Source: a marine group bacterium Sva0996 bin134 (GTDB taxonomy: Bacteria; Actinomycetota; Acidimicrobiia; Acidimicrobiales; Bin134). From it: a DNA stretch of 35,578 nucleotides. The DNA is taken from positions 1 through 35,578 of the forward strand of contig MPNQ01000034.1 of NCBI GenBank assembly GCA_002239105.1, in the 5' to 3' direction. Made by a program: the position numbers and the translations under genes. The notes below the pieces were generated by a model. The model had not been told where the DNA came from and did not search any database. It saw only the letters and a list, made by a program, of their open reading frames with translations. Below, piece by piece: positions 1 to 8,988 of this stretch (position 1 is the stretch's first letter; each line of letters starts with the position of its first letter).

Positions 1-104
1 AAACCCAGGCGCTCGCTTATCCGGCGGAACACCGGGGTGGTCGCCAGCGTGACCCCCGCGGCTACGGCAAAGACAATGAGATAGCTGTCAAGACCGGGAG
101 CCAT
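1..104 (-). CDS. N-terminus of a WecA/TagO/MraY-like phospho-sugar transferase (partial)
   Basis: Reading left off the window edge, an ATG at 104 opens a frame beginning MAPGLDSYLIVFAVAAGVTL and continuing through TTPVFRRISERLG, one hydrophobic helix followed by a basic turn. This is how polyprenyl-phosphate GlcNAc-1-phosphate transferases of the WecA/TagO family usually begin, and in actinobacteria such a gene commonly lies at the end of the rho-prfA-prmC-ywlC block. These membrane enzymes load a sugar phosphate on undecaprenyl phosphate for cell-wall polymer synthesis. Only 34 codons are visible and no catalytic residue is included, so the family call rests on helix pattern and position. 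It begins 27 bases after the glyA stop on the same strand. Confidence 0.55.
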   Translation of the reverse strand, partial: MAPGLDSYLIVFAVAAGVTLATTPVFRRISERLG

Positions 105-131
105 GGCGTTGGCAGGCGCCCTCTCAGTTGC

Positions 132-1382
132 CTATCCGGCCAACGAATAGGGGGTGAACCGACCGCAAAGGGCAGCTACCTCGGATCGAACTTCGGCAAC
201 CACGCCTTCGTCGTCTCGCTGGCGCAGGGTCCGGCCGATCATGCCCGCGATGAGGCCCATCTCCGCCGGGCCCATGCCCTGGGTAGTGGTGGCCGGGGTA
301 CCGATGCGCACTCCGCTGGTCACGAACGGTGAGCGGGGATCGTCGGGCACGGTGTTCTTGTTGAGGGTGATGCCCGCCCGGTCGAGCACCTCTTGGGCCA
401 CCTTGCCGGTGAGGTCGTCGTCGAACGCCCGCAGATCCACCAGCAACAGGTGGTTGTCGCTTCCTCCCGACACCAGGCGGAACCCCTCTTCAGCCAGGCC
501 CTTCACCAGGGCACCGCTGTTCTCCACGATGCGGGCCGCGTAGTCGGCAAATTCGGGGGTGGCGGCCTCACCGAAGGCCACCGCTTTGGCCGCGATCACA
601 TGCTCCAGGGGACCGCCCTGGAGTCCGGGGAACAGGGCCTTGTCGATAGCCGGCGCTAGATCTTGGGTGCACAGGATGGCGCCGCCCCGGGGGCCCCGCA
701 GCGTCTTGTGGGTGGTGAAGGTGACGATGTCGGAAAAGGGCACCGGATTGGGATGCAATCCCCCGGCGATAAGCCCAGCGATATGGGCTGCGTCGAACAT
801 GAACAGGGCGCCCACCTCGTCGGCGATGGAGCGGAATGGCGCGGGGTCAATGATCCGGGGATAGGCGGTGGCGCCAGCCACGATGAGCGAGGGCCGGTGC
901 TCAAGGGCCAGATCGCGAACCTGGTCGTAGTCAATGCGCTCGTCGCTGGGAGTTACGCCGTAGGCCACAAACCGATAGGTACGCCCGCTGATGTTCACCG
1001 GGGAGCCGTGGGTGAGGTGACCCCCATGGTCCAAGCTCATGCCCAGCACGGTGTCGCCCGCCTCCAGCACCGCCAGGTAAGCAGCCACGTTGGCGTTGGC
1101 CCCTGAATGGGGCTGCACGTTGGCGTGGTCGGCGCCGAACAGGGCGGTGGCTCGCTCGCGGGCGACCGACTCCACTTCGTCGATCACCATGTTGCCGCCG
1201 TAGTAGCGGCGACCGGGGTACCCCTCGCTGTATTTGTTGGTGAGTACCGAGCCGGTGGCGGCCAGCACTGCGGGCGAGGCGAAGTTCTCCGAGGCGATGA
1301 GCTGCACCGTGGTGTTCTGGCGCTCCACCTCGCGGCGAACCATGTCGAACACCGGATCGCCGCTGCTGTCGGGCCACATCAC
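132..1382 (-). CDS. glyA: Serine hydroxymethyltransferase
   Basis: PLP enzyme interconverting serine and glycine with transfer of a one-carbon unit to tetrahydrofolate, cytosolic. The 416-residue length is normal for bacterial GlyA. Visible hallmarks are LIASENF near residue 28, the YYGGN turn near 60, HSGANAN near 92-98, the cofactor-binding FDAAHIAGL (D197, H200) and the [12 protein letters not shown] segment with the PLP-lysine K226. The start is one of two consecutive ATG codons and overlaps the end of rpiB by four bases (1379-1382), which argues for translational coupling. The gene lies near the distal end of the rho-prfA-ywlC block. Confidence 0.97.
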   Translation of the reverse strand: MMWPDSSGDPVFDMVRREVERQNTTVQLIASENFASPAVLAATGSVLTNKYSEGYPGRRYYGGNMVIDEVESVARERATALFGADHANVQPHSGANANVAAYLAVLEAGDTVLGMSLDHGGHLTHGSPVNISGRTYRFVAYGVTPSDERIDYDQVRDLALEHRPSLIVAGATAYPRIIDPAPFRSIADEVGALFMFDAAHIAGLIAGGLHPNPVPFSDIVTFTTHKTLRGPRGGAILCTQDLAPAIDKALFPGLQGGPLEHVIAAKAVAFGEAATPEFADYAARIVENSGALVKGLAEEGFRLVSGGSDNHLLLVDLRAFDDDLTGKVAQEVLDRAGITLNKNTVPDDPRSPFVTSGVRIGTPATTTQGMGPAEMGLIAGMIGRTLRQRDDEGVVAEVRSEVAALCGRFTPYSLAG

Positions 1383-1837
1383 TGCGCTGTCTCTTCTTTG
1401 GGCAACAGGGCATCGATTTTGGCCACTCGGGAAACGTGGCGGCCCTGCTCAAATGAAGCCCCAAGAAATGCGTCTAGGGCCTCGCGGGCCGCTTCGGCGC
1501 CGATCAGCCGTTCTCCCATGCAAATCACGTTGGCGTCGTTGTGCTCACGGGTCAACCGGGCTGACGTCACATCGTGCACTGTGGCCGCCCGCACGCCGGG
1601 CACCTTGTTGGCCGCCATGGCTATTCCAATTCCGGTGCCGCACACGCACAATCCCAATTCGGCCTCGCCCCCGGCCACCTCGCGGGCTACTGCCTCGCCA
1701 TAGTCGGGATAGTCCACCCGGTCGGTGCTGCTGGTGCCGCAATCCACCACTTCGTGTCCCAATTCCCGCAGATGAGAAACCAACACGTCCTTCAATTGCA
1801 CTCCAGCGTGGTCGGCCCCAGCGGCGATTCGCGTCAT
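1379..1837 (-). CDS. rpiB: Ribose-5-phosphate isomerase B
   Basis: Aldose-ketose isomerase of the RpiB/LacAB family that interconverts ribose 5-phosphate and ribulose 5-phosphate in the pentose phosphate pathway. The 152-residue protein starts [12 protein letters not shown], with the typical AADHAG-like phosphate-binding start (H10), and has the [17 protein letters not shown] segment holding the catalytic cysteine C66 and oxyanion-forming glycines. H99 in TREHNDANV and the MGERLIG arginine (R110) match the second catalytic and substrate-binding positions. It overlaps glyA by four bases and lies 60 bases after the oxidoreductase stop. Length, motifs and gene order all agree with actinobacterial RpiB rather than LacA. 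Confidence 0.95.
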   Translation of the reverse strand: MTRIAAGADHAGVQLKDVLVSHLRELGHEVVDCGTSSTDRVDYPDYGEAVAREVAGGEAELGLCVCGTGIGIAMAANKVPGVRAATVHDVTSARLTREHNDANVICMGERLIGAEAAREALDAFLGASFEQGRHVSRVAKIDALLPKEETAQ

Positions 1838-1897
1838 AGCGTCAATCTACCCAGCCGCTAGGTGAAAAATGACTCTTTTTGGGCAACTTCCAAACCT

Positions 1898-2908
1898 CTA
1901 GGTGAACGAGATCGGCGATTGCAACCACCAGGGGCGGTCGCTGGTTCTGATCTCGGTCACCCACTTCACCCACCAGAGTCCCCGCCGACCGGGGGCTACC
2001 AGGCGAGCCGGGGCGCCGTGGCCTCGCGACAGCGGCTCTCCGCCCAGCTGATGGGCCAACATCATCTTGTCGACGTCGCCCAGGGGGAACCGGCGGGTGT
2101 AGCCGGTGGCCGAGCGCACCTCCAGGCTGCGGCCAGTGGCGCCCGGACCGAGAAGGTCAGCCAGCATCGCCCCGGTCCAATCCTGAGTGCTGTACCACCC
2201 GTTGGTGCAGTCGAGAGTGGCCTCTTTGGTAGTGGTGTGGGCCGCAAGCTCCTGGTAGTCCACGTCTCGGTCAACCGATCCCCGCAGGCGGAGCACCCAG
2301 TCGGCAGGGTCGATATGAGGCGGCGAGTCGGTAAACCATTGCACTACCGGCATCTGCCGCGGCTGGCCCGAGCCCACCTCATGCGAGCCAGTAAAGCGCC
2401 GGTCGGCCGCCGCCCATCGGTCGAAGACCGAGCGAAACCCCAATGCGATCCCAGCCACTCCCAGCGCTTGAAGCCAAGTGCGCCGGGAGAGGTCTATCGG
2501 GCGGACCCGCTGAGGGCGGGTCACCACATGCAACATCGCCAGTGGCACAGCACCGATGGCGAATATGACGTGCAGCCCAATGGGCGACAACAAGCCGAAC
2601 GGCTCCCAGATGTCGAGTGTGTGGATCAATCCGGTGACCAGAGCACCTGTGACCATCGTGGCCAGCGCCACCGAGGCGAAGCGGTTGGGACGGCGGCGAC
2701 TGAGGCCGCGCTGCACAACCGGTGACTTCGGACGGGCCAGAACCAACACGACGAAGCCGAGCACGCCGTGCACGGTAACGAGCCACGCCGTGGAAGAGCT
2801 CCCGAGCAAGAATGAGGCACCACCGGTAATCAAGGCCAATGACAGGGTGATCAGCAGGGCCAAGTTGGTCTTGCGACCTCGAGAAGCGGGGCTCTCGGGC
2901 CGGCTCAT
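1898..2908 (-). CDS. Membrane-anchored molybdopterin-dependent oxidoreductase (SUOX fold)
   Basis: A 336-residue protein with four or five N-terminal membrane segments (roughly residues 15-35, 42-58, 78-97, 107-127 and a further hydrophobic stretch near 149-157), then a soluble domain of the sulfite-oxidase/YedY-like molybdopterin family. Supporting motifs are LDCTNGWYSTQDWTG near residue 233, whose cysteine is in the position of the molybdenum ligand, and the GHGAPARLVAPGRRGLWWVK stretch near 297-316, a hallmark of this fold. The membrane part may hold haem or only anchor the domain; I cannot decide. The start overlaps the ywlC stop in an ATGA (2905-2908), so it is coupled to a tRNA-modification gene. 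The substrate cannot be inferred. Confidence 0.85.
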   Translation of the reverse strand: MSRPESPASRGRKTNLALLITLSLALITGGASFLLGSSSTAWLVTVHGVLGFVVLVLARPKSPVVQRGLSRRRPNRFASVALATMVTGALVTGLIHTLDIWEPFGLLSPIGLHVIFAIGAVPLAMLHVVTRPQRVRPIDLSRRTWLQALGVAGIALGFRSVFDRWAAADRRFTGSHEVGSGQPRQMPVVQWFTDSPPHIDPADWVLRLRGSVDRDVDYQELAAHTTTKEATLDCTNGWYSTQDWTGAMLADLLGPGATGRSLEVRSATGYTRRFPLGDVDKMMLAHQLGGEPLSRGHGAPARLVAPGRRGLWWVKWVTEIRTSDRPWWLQSPISFT

Positions 2909-3456
2909 TCGACGATACCCTCCACGTCAATCGCCCCCTGACGAAGGATGGAAAGCCCGGCTTCAGTGACCTCCACCACCGTAGAGGGCGGAGACTGGAG
3001 CTGGCCGCCGTCGATCACCAACTGCACGGCCGGGAATGCGGCAGCGGCCTCGGCTGCGGTGTCAGGTGTGGGCTGGCCGCTCAGGTTGGCGCTGGTAGTG
3101 GCGATCGGCCCGACCGCTGAGGCCAGGGCCTGTACCAGCGGGTGATCGGGACAGCGCACACCACAGCCGTCTTGGACGATGGTGAGCGCCCCCGGCCAGC
3201 AACTCTCCATAAGCCGACGGGTGGTGGGAAGGGGATCAAACAGCCCTTCGGCGTCGGCCGGACGGGCCACCAAGATGGCCACCGCCTTGTCGGCAGGGCG
3301 CTGCTTAAGCTCGAACAGCAAGTCCACGTTTTCGGGCAGAGCGGCCAAGCCGTACACCGTGTCGGTAGGAACGATCACCGCCCGCCCCGACCGCAACTCG
3401 GCCGCGGCCATCTCCACCAGCACGGCAGGGCCGCCCATGCTCATTGCTTCCGGCAT
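2905..3456 (-). CDS. ywlC: Threonylcarbamoyl-AMP synthase (Sua5/YwlC/YrdC family)
   Basis: Makes threonylcarbamoyl-adenylate from threonine, bicarbonate and ATP, the first step of the t6A37 modification of ANN-decoding tRNAs. The 183-residue protein is a single YrdC domain with no C-terminal Sua5 extension. Visible family features are the GRAVIVPTDTVYGLAALPEN start near residue 24, ELKQRPADKAVAILV near 50-63, the LTIVQDG segment and GPIATTSANLSG near 116-127. The annotated ATG (M1) overlaps prmC by 16 bases; the in-frame ATGs at residues 5 and 7 are alternative starts. Its stop is fused to the start of the following oxidoreductase. The order prfA-prmC-ywlC is common in bacteria. Confidence 0.95.
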   Translation of the reverse strand: MPEAMSMGGPAVLVEMAAAELRSGRAVIVPTDTVYGLAALPENVDLLFELKQRPADKAVAILVARPADAEGLFDPLPTTRRLMESCWPGALTIVQDGCGVRCPDHPLVQALASAVGPIATTSANLSGQPTPDTAAEAAAAFPAVQLVIDGGQLQSPPSTVVEVTEAGLSILRQGAIDVEGIVE

Positions 3457-4319
3457 TGCAAAACCCGGTCTCGACCGGCCAAATCAGGGTGGACCGCCTC
3501 TACCAACAGCCCGCCGCCCAACGCGATGGCTGCGGCCCGGTCCAGTTGATCGGGTGACAGCTCCAGCAGCACCGAACCCCCGGGGCTAAGCCACCGGCCG
3601 GCATCGGCCAGTATCTGGCGGGCCCCGTCCAGACCGTCGGCCCCACCCCGCAGGGCCAGTTCGGGCTCCCAGTCGGCCACGTCAGGAGGCAGGGGCTCGT
3701 CATCGCGCACATACGGCGGGTTGCTCACCACCACGTCCACCAGCCCAACCAGTGATTCGGGCAGGGCCTCATACCATGATCCCTGGAAGGCCGATACCCG
3801 CACCGCCGCCCGGCCCAGCCCGGCCAGGTTGGCCCGGGCCACGGCCAGCGCATCGGCCGAAACGTCGGTCAGCACCACTCGGGCCGTCTCGCACTCGGAG
3901 GCCACCGCCAGTCCCACCGCCCCGCTGCCCGTGCCCAGGTCTGCAACCACGCCGCCAGATGGATCGCAGCGGGCCAGTTCGGCGATGGCCAGCCCGGCCA
4001 ACGTCTCCGTCTCAGGGCGGGGAATGAGCACCGCGGGGCTCACCATCAGGTCCAAACCCCGAAACCCCCAGCGGCCCAGCACATACTGCAACGGCTCCCC
4101 CGCCAGTCGGCGGGCCAGCATCGAGTCGAGATAGGCCATCTGCCGCTGGGCAGGTGCCTTGGTCAGCCCTACGTAGTACTCGCTGCCCTCGTATCCCGAG
4201 GCCTGTTCCACCATTCGGCGGGCCTGCACGTCGGAGTCGGCCACACCCGCCCGGCCCAAGCGTCGGGCGGCATCGGCCGCCACATCGCCCCAGACGACGC
4301 GCTGGGCGGCCAAGCTCAC
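3441..4319 (-). CDS. prmC: Release factor glutamine methyltransferase
   Basis: Methylates the glutamine of the GGQ motif in RF1 and RF2 using S-adenosylmethionine, which raises peptide-release efficiency. The 292-residue protein has an N-terminal helical release-factor-binding domain, the YVLGRWGFRG and LIPRPETE segments (RPETE at 101-105), the SAM-binding DLGTGSGAVG (127-136) and the substrate-amide-binding NPPY motif at 200-203. The start at 4319 overlaps the prfA stop by four bases, and its substrate RF1 is the directly upstream gene, a common and functionally sensible coupling. Confidence 0.96.
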   Translation of the reverse strand: MSLAAQRVVWGDVAADAARRLGRAGVADSDVQARRMVEQASGYEGSEYYVGLTKAPAQRQMAYLDSMLARRLAGEPLQYVLGRWGFRGLDLMVSPAVLIPRPETETLAGLAIAELARCDPSGGVVADLGTGSGAVGLAVASECETARVVLTDVSADALAVARANLAGLGRAAVRVSAFQGSWYEALPESLVGLVDVVVSNPPYVRDDEPLPPDVADWEPELALRGGADGLDGARQILADAGRWLSPGGSVLLELSPDQLDRAAAIALGGGLLVEAVHPDLAGRDRVLQCRKQ

Positions 4320-5383
4320 GACCCGAATGAGTGGTCTTGGCGCTCGGCCTCGGCCAGGGCGTCTACCACCACGTCCAGATCACCGGCCAGTATGCGATCG
4401 AGCTTGTAGAGGGTCAGACCGATGCGGTGGTCGGAGACACGGTTCTCCTTGAAGTTGTACGTGCGAATCTTCTCCGACCGGCCCCCGCCGCCCACCTGAC
4501 CGCGGCGCTGCTGCGACAACTCGTCCTGGCGGCGCTGCTGTTCGGCCTGTAACAGCCGGGCCCGCAGAACGGCCATGGCCTTGTTGCGGTTCTGGAGCTG
4601 GCTCTTCTCGTCTTGCATCGACACCACCATCCCAGTGGGCTTGTGGGTGATGCGGACCGCGGAGTCGGTGGTGTTCACCGACTGGCCCCCCGGCCCCGAC
4701 GAGCGATAGACGTCGACTTGGAGATCCTTCTCTTCAATCTGGACCTCCACCTCCTCGGCTTCGGGCAGCACCGACACGGTGGCCGACGACGTGTGCACCC
4801 GGCCCTGCGACTCGGTCACCGGCACCCGCTGCACCCGGTGGGGGCCGCCTTCGAACTTCATCTTGCTCCACACGTCATCACCCCGCAGCATGAACACCAC
4901 GTCGGTGTAGCCCCCCATGTCGGAGCCCTGGGCGTTCATCATCTCCAGATCCCAGCGATTCTGCCCGGCGAAGGCCGAGTACATGTCGAACAGATCGCGG
5001 GCGAACAGGTTGGCCTCCTCACCTCCCTCAGCCCCCTTGATCTCCACGATCACGTTCTTGCCATCGTTGGGGTCTTTGGGGGCCATCAGCTCGGCCAACT
5101 CGGCTTCCAGCGCATCTGCGGCCGCGGCAGTATCCTCGATCTCTGCTTCCAGCAGTTCCCGCTCGTCGGCATCGGCCTCGGCCAACATCTCGGTGGCCGC
5201 CTCAATGTCCTCCCGGTGGCCCCGTAGCTTCCGAATGCAGGCTGCCTTGGTTTCCAGCTCCTTGTACCGCCGAGCCGCCGCGGTGTAGGCCTCCCGGTCA
5301 GCCAGCACCTTTGGGTCGGCCAGTCGCTCCTCAAGCGCGTTGAACTCCGCCTCTAGCTCTTCATAGGCAGAATTCACCTCCAT
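4316..5383 (-). CDS. prfA: Peptide chain release factor 1
   Basis: RF1 recognises UAA and UAG and triggers peptidyl-tRNA hydrolysis on the ribosome. At 355 residues it has the normal length. The N-terminal coiled-coil domain (1-105) is followed by the PCRF domain, the stop-codon tripeptide PVT at 188-190 (PxT is the RF1 signature, unlike SPF of RF2), and the catalytic GGQ at 232-234 in SSGPGGQSVNTTDSAVRITH. It is followed with a four-base overlap by prmC, which methylates this GGQ glutamine. It lies 66 bases downstream of rpmE. Confidence 0.97.
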   Translation of the reverse strand: MEVNSAYEELEAEFNALEERLADPKVLADREAYTAAARRYKELETKAACIRKLRGHREDIEAATEMLAEADADERELLEAEIEDTAAAADALEAELAELMAPKDPNDGKNVIVEIKGAEGGEEANLFARDLFDMYSAFAGQNRWDLEMMNAQGSDMGGYTDVVFMLRGDDVWSKMKFEGGPHRVQRVPVTESQGRVHTSSATVSVLPEAEEVEVQIEEKDLQVDVYRSSGPGGQSVNTTDSAVRITHKPTGMVVSMQDEKSQLQNRNKAMAVLRARLLQAEQQRRQDELSQQRRGQVGGGGRSEKIRTYNFKENRVSDHRIGLTLYKLDRILAGDLDVVVDALAEAERQDHSFGS

Positions 5384-5449
5384 GCTGTCAACCTACCTTT
5401 GGCCCGAGGGGGCGGCGGGGATGGATTCGCGAGGTGACGCTGGCCTGGT

Positions 5450-5710
5450 CTACTTGGAGGAGCGCTTGCGGTGGCCGTAGCGGCGCTCGAAGCGCTCTAC
5501 CCGTCCGGCGGTGTCCACGATGGTCATCTGTCCGGTGAAGAATGGGTGGCTGGCGCTGGAGATCCCCACCTTGGCCAAGGGGTATTCGTTGCCGTCTTCC
5601 CACTCGACGGTCTCGGTGGTCTCAATGGTGGACCGGGTGAGGAAGGACGTGCCCGCGGAGGTGTCCTGGAACACCACTAGGCGGTAATCGGGATGGATGT
5701 CGGGCTTCAT
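5450..5710 (-). CDS. rpmE: 50S ribosomal protein L31 type B
   Basis: An 86-residue L31 protein beginning [10 protein letters not shown]. The start at 5710 is preferred over a longer upstream frame because GGAG lies just upstream, in the short gap behind the rho stop, and homologues start with this sequence. It is the zinc-free type B form: the insert [20 protein letters not shown] and the [13 protein letters not shown] segment are present, while the CxxC pairs of zinc-binding L31 are absent. The tail [16 protein letters not shown] is typical of L31. Type B paralogues are often zinc-starvation genes elsewhere, yet here the form lies in the rho-prfA block, where a zinc-binding L31 is often found. 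Confidence 0.93.
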   Translation of the reverse strand: MKPDIHPDYRLVVFQDTSAGTSFLTRSTIETTETVEWEDGNEYPLAKVGISSASHPFFTGQMTIVDTAGRVERFERRYGHRKRSSK

Positions 5711-5723
5711 GCGTCTCCTAGCC

Positions 5724-7547
5724 TCACACCCCGGCGGGGCCCTTCGCCACTTCCTCAAGGAATGCAGCGTTGTTGGGGAATGTCCTCAGGCGGTCCATCA
5801 AAAGCTCCAAGCCGGCTGCCCCGCCCCCATTGCCGTCGTTGGAGAGGCCGTTGAGCACCCGGCGCAGCTTCCACACTTGCTGAAGCTGGCGCCTCTCGAA
5901 CAACAGCTCCTCGTGGCGGGTGGAGGAGGCGTCGACGTTGATGGCCGGGTAGATGCGCCGCTCGGCAATATGCCGGTCCAAGCGCAGCTCCATGTTGCCG
6001 GTGCCTTTGAACTCCTCGAAGATGACCTCGTCCATGCGCGATCCGGTCTCCACCAGCGCAGTGGCCAAGATGGTGAGCGAGCCGCCCTCCTCCACGTTGC
6101 GGGCTGCGCCGAAGAACTTCTTGGGCGGGTAGAGGGCACCGGTGTCGATACCGCCGGACATGATGCGCCCGGTGGCCGGCGCAGCCAGGTTGTACGCCCT
6201 CGATAGGCGGGTAATGCCGTCGAGCATGATCACCACATCCTCGCCCCGCTCCACCATGCGCTTGGCCCGCTCAATGGTCATCTCCGCCACGTGGGTGTGC
6301 TCGTCGGCCGGGCGGTCGAAGGTGGAAGCGGCCACCTCGCCCCGCACCAGCCAGCGCCGCATGTCGGTGACCTCTTCAGGCCGCTCGTCCACCAGCAGCA
6401 CCAGCAAGTGCACCTCAGGGTTGTTGAGTTCAATCGACCGGGCGATCTCCTTCAGGATCGTGGTCTTGCCCGCCTTGGGGGGAGACACGATCAGGCCGCG
6501 CTGCCCCTTGCCCACGGGTGACAGGAGGTCGATGATCCGACAGGTCATGTTGGACGGGTCGTCCACCCGCTCCAACCGCAGATTCTGATCGGGGAACAGC
6601 GGGGTGAGGTCTTCGAACTTGGGGCGCTGCTTGACCGAATCGGGCGGCTCCGAGTTGACGCTGTCGATGTGCAAAAGGGCCGGGTTCTTCTCGTTGCGGG
6701 TGGCTGGCCGACAACCACCGGTGATGTAGTCGCCCTTGCGGAGCCCGAACTGGCGGACCTGCTTGACCGACACGTAGGCGTCGTCCTTGCTGGGGTGGAA
6801 GCCCTTGATCCGCAAGAAGCCGTAGCCGTCGTCCCTTAGGTCCAGATAGCCGGAGATGGCAATGGGATCGCCCTCCCAAGCCTCTTCCGGGCGGTCGCGC
6901 TCGTTGCGTCCCCGGCGCCGACGGCGGCGGTTGCCGGCTTCAGGCTGGTCGTCTTGGTGACGGGGCCGATCCTGGCGATCCCCATCCTGGCGAGGCCGGT
7001 CCTGGCGATCCCGGTCTTGGCGGGACCGATCCTGGCGATCCCCATCCTGGCGGGACCGATCTTGGCGATCCCCATCCTGACGAGGCCGGTCCTGGCGGGG
7101 CCGGTCTTGGCGATCCCGATTTTGGCGTTCTCCGCGGTCCTGGTCGGAACGGCCGCGATCGGCCTTCTCCTCGGCGGCGGCTTCCTCAGTGGGCTCTTCT
7201 TGCCGGTCTTCATCTTCCCCGGTGGTCGAAGGCTCTGATTCCCCGACTTGCACGGCCTCAGCCGGCTCGGCCTCTTCCGCGGCCTCTTCGCTCGGCTCTT
7301 CCTTGTCGATAGCATCCTCGGCGCTCTTCGCCTGAGCAGGGGCGGACCCATTGCCAGCTGGGTCGGGCGCGCCCTGGCCGTCGCCGTCGGCATTGATCCC
7401 AGCAAGCTCGAGGATCATGTCCACGATGTCTGCTTTGCGGGCTTTGGCATCTGGGCGCCCGCCCATGGCCCTTGCGATGATCTGAAGCTGCGCCCGGTCT
7501 TTGCGCTGAAGTTTGGACCGAGAGAGCTCAGTGGTCTCTACGCTCAC
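5724..7547 (-). CDS. rho: Transcription termination factor Rho
   Basis: Hexameric RNA-dependent ATPase that ends transcription. I choose the GTG at 7547 (607 residues) because AAGGGAGA lies directly upstream and the protein then starts [20 protein letters not shown], as actinobacterial Rho proteins do; an upstream in-frame start at 7601 would add 18 unlikely residues. After the N-terminal helix bundle comes a long acidic then Arg/Asp/Gln-rich insertion, then the RNA-binding cold-shock-like domain ([18 protein letters not shown]), then the ATPase core with Walker A PPKAGKTT around residue 355, [14 protein letters not shown], and the R-loop/Q-loop region. rpmE starts 13 bases downstream. A promoter lies at 7738-7766. 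Confidence 0.96.
   Translation of the reverse strand: MSVETTELSRSKLQRKDRAQLQIIARAMGGRPDAKARKADIVDMILELAGINADGDGQGAPDPAGNGSAPAQAKSAEDAIDKEEPSEEAAEEAEPAEAVQVGESEPSTTGEDEDRQEEPTEEAAAEEKADRGRSDQDRGERQNRDRQDRPRQDRPRQDGDRQDRSRQDGDRQDRSRQDRDRQDRPRQDGDRQDRPRHQDDQPEAGNRRRRRRGRNERDRPEEAWEGDPIAISGYLDLRDDGYGFLRIKGFHPSKDDAYVSVKQVRQFGLRKGDYITGGCRPATRNEKNPALLHIDSVNSEPPDSVKQRPKFEDLTPLFPDQNLRLERVDDPSNMTCRIIDLLSPVGKGQRGLIVSPPKAGKTTILKEIARSIELNNPEVHLLVLLVDERPEEVTDMRRWLVRGEVAASTFDRPADEHTHVAEMTIERAKRMVERGEDVVIMLDGITRLSRAYNLAAPATGRIMSGGIDTGALYPPKKFFGAARNVEEGGSLTILATALVETGSRMDEVIFEEFKGTGNMELRLDRHIAERRIYPAINVDASSTRHEELLFERRQLQQVWKLRRVLNGLSNDGNGGGAAGLELLMDRLRTFPNNAAFLEEVAKGPAGV
6960..7128 (-). repeat. Low-complexity [14 protein letters not shown] repeat inside rho
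   Basis: Short degenerate tandem units of roughly 15 to 30 bases (plus-strand words such as cgatccccatcctggcg and cgaggccggtcctggcg recur) encode alternating Arg, Asp and Gln in the RNA-binding insertion of Rho. The repeats are not perfect but are close enough to recombine or slip. The charge pattern suggests extra nonspecific RNA contacts, which is inference from actinobacterial Rho insertions in general. Confidence 0.8.
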
Positions 7548-7737
7548 GATTCTCCCTTGAAATGCCACAACTGAGGGGACACTTCGTTTTGTTAGGCACA
7601 CCGACCGCGAATTCGGACGGCATAATTCGAGCAGCCATTAACCACCGGGACGCTGACAAAATGAATGTCGAAATCGACCGAGCGGTCTGAAGGCTTCCCG
7701 TAGGACTGCGGGCAATCCCGCAATCCCAACGCCGGGC

Positions 7738-7766
7738 AGGATACCGCAATCCTCAACCACTGGCAA
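7738..7766 (-). promoter_or_regulatory. Probable sigma-70-type promoter of rho
   Basis: On the minus strand TTGCCA (7766-7761) and TATCCT (7743-7738) are separated by exactly 17 bases. The expected start point, near 7730, leaves a leader of about 180 bases before the rho GTG. A long leader fits the known autoregulation of rho in other bacteria, but no specific Rho-utilisation site was identified. Confidence 0.6.
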
Positions 7767-7794
7767 CCCTCTGGCCATTTTGGCCGGTCAGGTT

Positions 7795-8952
7795 TCAGCT
7801 GGCAGTTTCGCCATGAGCCAGCAGCTTCGCCATGAGGCAGTGGCCCGGCACCACCTCAGAGGAGGCCGCGCCCCGCTCCGTGTAGACGCCACCGGGTCCG
7901 TCGACCTGCGAGTCCACCAGCAAATAGGGAACCGGATCGTCGATGTGGCCCCGCAGCGTCAGCGGCGTGGCGTGGTCGGGGAGCAGCAGCAGCCGCCAAG
8001 GCCCCATCTTGTCGAGTCCGTCGACCAGACCGGCGAGGATGCGCCGATCCCAGTTCTCCAGGCACCTGACCTTCTCGGCCACATTGCCCTCGTGCCCGGC
8101 TTCATCGCTGGCCTCCACATGGATCACGTACAGGTCGGCGCCGGCGGCAAGCCCGGCCAGGGCTGCGTCCCGCTTGCCCTCGTAGTTGGTGTCGTACCAA
8201 GCCGTGGCCCCCGCCACATCAGTGACCGACATGTTGGTGAGTGCCCCGATCCCCCGCACCAAATCGACCGCGCTGACCATCCCGGCCTCCACCCCGTGCA
8301 TCTCCCGGAAGGAGGGCATCTCCGGCTGAAAGCCCTGACCCCACAGCCAAATGCGGTTGGCCTTCAGGCCGAAGCGGGACACGATCGAGCGGGAGGCCTC
8401 TTCCAGCGCGGCCAGCTTGGGACCAGCTGGACCGCTGGGGCCCACTATCGGCTGATCAGAGAGATCGTGGGGTGGGGTGCACACCGCGTCGGCCCACTCG
8501 GCCGGGGCGATCAGCGTATGCCGGTACTGAACCCCGGCATGGAAGCTGACCTCGCCGCCCAACTCTGTGTCCAGGGCCGCGATCACCTCGGCAGCCTGCT
8601 CCGAATCGGGATGACCACCAGAGAAGTCGGCCATGATCCCGTCCTCGGTAACGGTGACGAGGTTGCACCGGTAGGCCACCTGATCAGAGGAAAGGGTGAG
8701 TCCCAGAGCTGCGGCCTCGATGGGTGAGCGCCCCGTGTGATAGCGGGCGGGGTCGTAACCGAAGATGGACATGTTGCCCACGTCGCTGCCTGCTGGCATG
8801 CCGGGGGGAATGACTTGCGCCAACCCAACCTGTCCTCGGGCGGCCAGCGCATCCAAAACCGGGGTGTGAGCCGCCTCCAATGACGTGGCCCCGTCAAGCT
8901 CGGGCACTGGCAAATCGGCGCACCCGTCGGGGATGCACACCACGTACTTCAC
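7795..8952 (-). CDS. ApgM-type phosphoglycerate mutase homologue, possible homoserine kinase
   Basis: A 385-residue protein of the alkaline-phosphatase-like ApgM family (archaeal-type cofactor-independent phosphoglycerate mutase). It begins MKYVVCIPDGCADLPV, with the metal-binding aspartate early, and has the GSDVGNMSIFGYDPARYHTG segment near 54-73 (the family's catalytic-serine region) and HVEASDEAGHEGN and LLLPDHATP metal-binding motifs toward the C-terminus. Its position, directly after hom and thrC and before rho, is where actinobacteria normally carry thrB (GHMP homoserine kinase), and no thrB is visible. Members of this family have been proposed to replace ThrB as homoserine kinase; from the sequence alone mutase and kinase cannot be separated. 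Start ATG lies 36 bases after thrC. Confidence 0.85.
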   Translation of the reverse strand: MKYVVCIPDGCADLPVPELDGATSLEAAHTPVLDALAARGQVGLAQVIPPGMPAGSDVGNMSIFGYDPARYHTGRSPIEAAALGLTLSSDQVAYRCNLVTVTEDGIMADFSGGHPDSEQAAEVIAALDTELGGEVSFHAGVQYRHTLIAPAEWADAVCTPPHDLSDQPIVGPSGPAGPKLAALEEASRSIVSRFGLKANRIWLWGQGFQPEMPSFREMHGVEAGMVSAVDLVRGIGALTNMSVTDVAGATAWYDTNYEGKRDAALAGLAAGADLYVIHVEASDEAGHEGNVAEKVRCLENWDRRILAGLVDGLDKMGPWRLLLLPDHATPLTLRGHIDDPVPYLLVDSQVDGPGGVYTERGAASSEVVPGHCLMAKLLAHGETAS

Positions 8953-8988
8953 GACGCTCGATTCTGCCAGACCATCTTGGGTTGGCTG

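Noticed and set aside
6950..7130. CRISPR-like array
   Set aside because: The short repeats are in frame in rho, have no unique spacers and encode a low-complexity protein segment.
7772..7784. GGCCA-TTT-TGGCC hairpin after the ApgM-like gene as a terminator
   Set aside because: Only five perfect pairs and no T-run on the minus strand; too weak to call.
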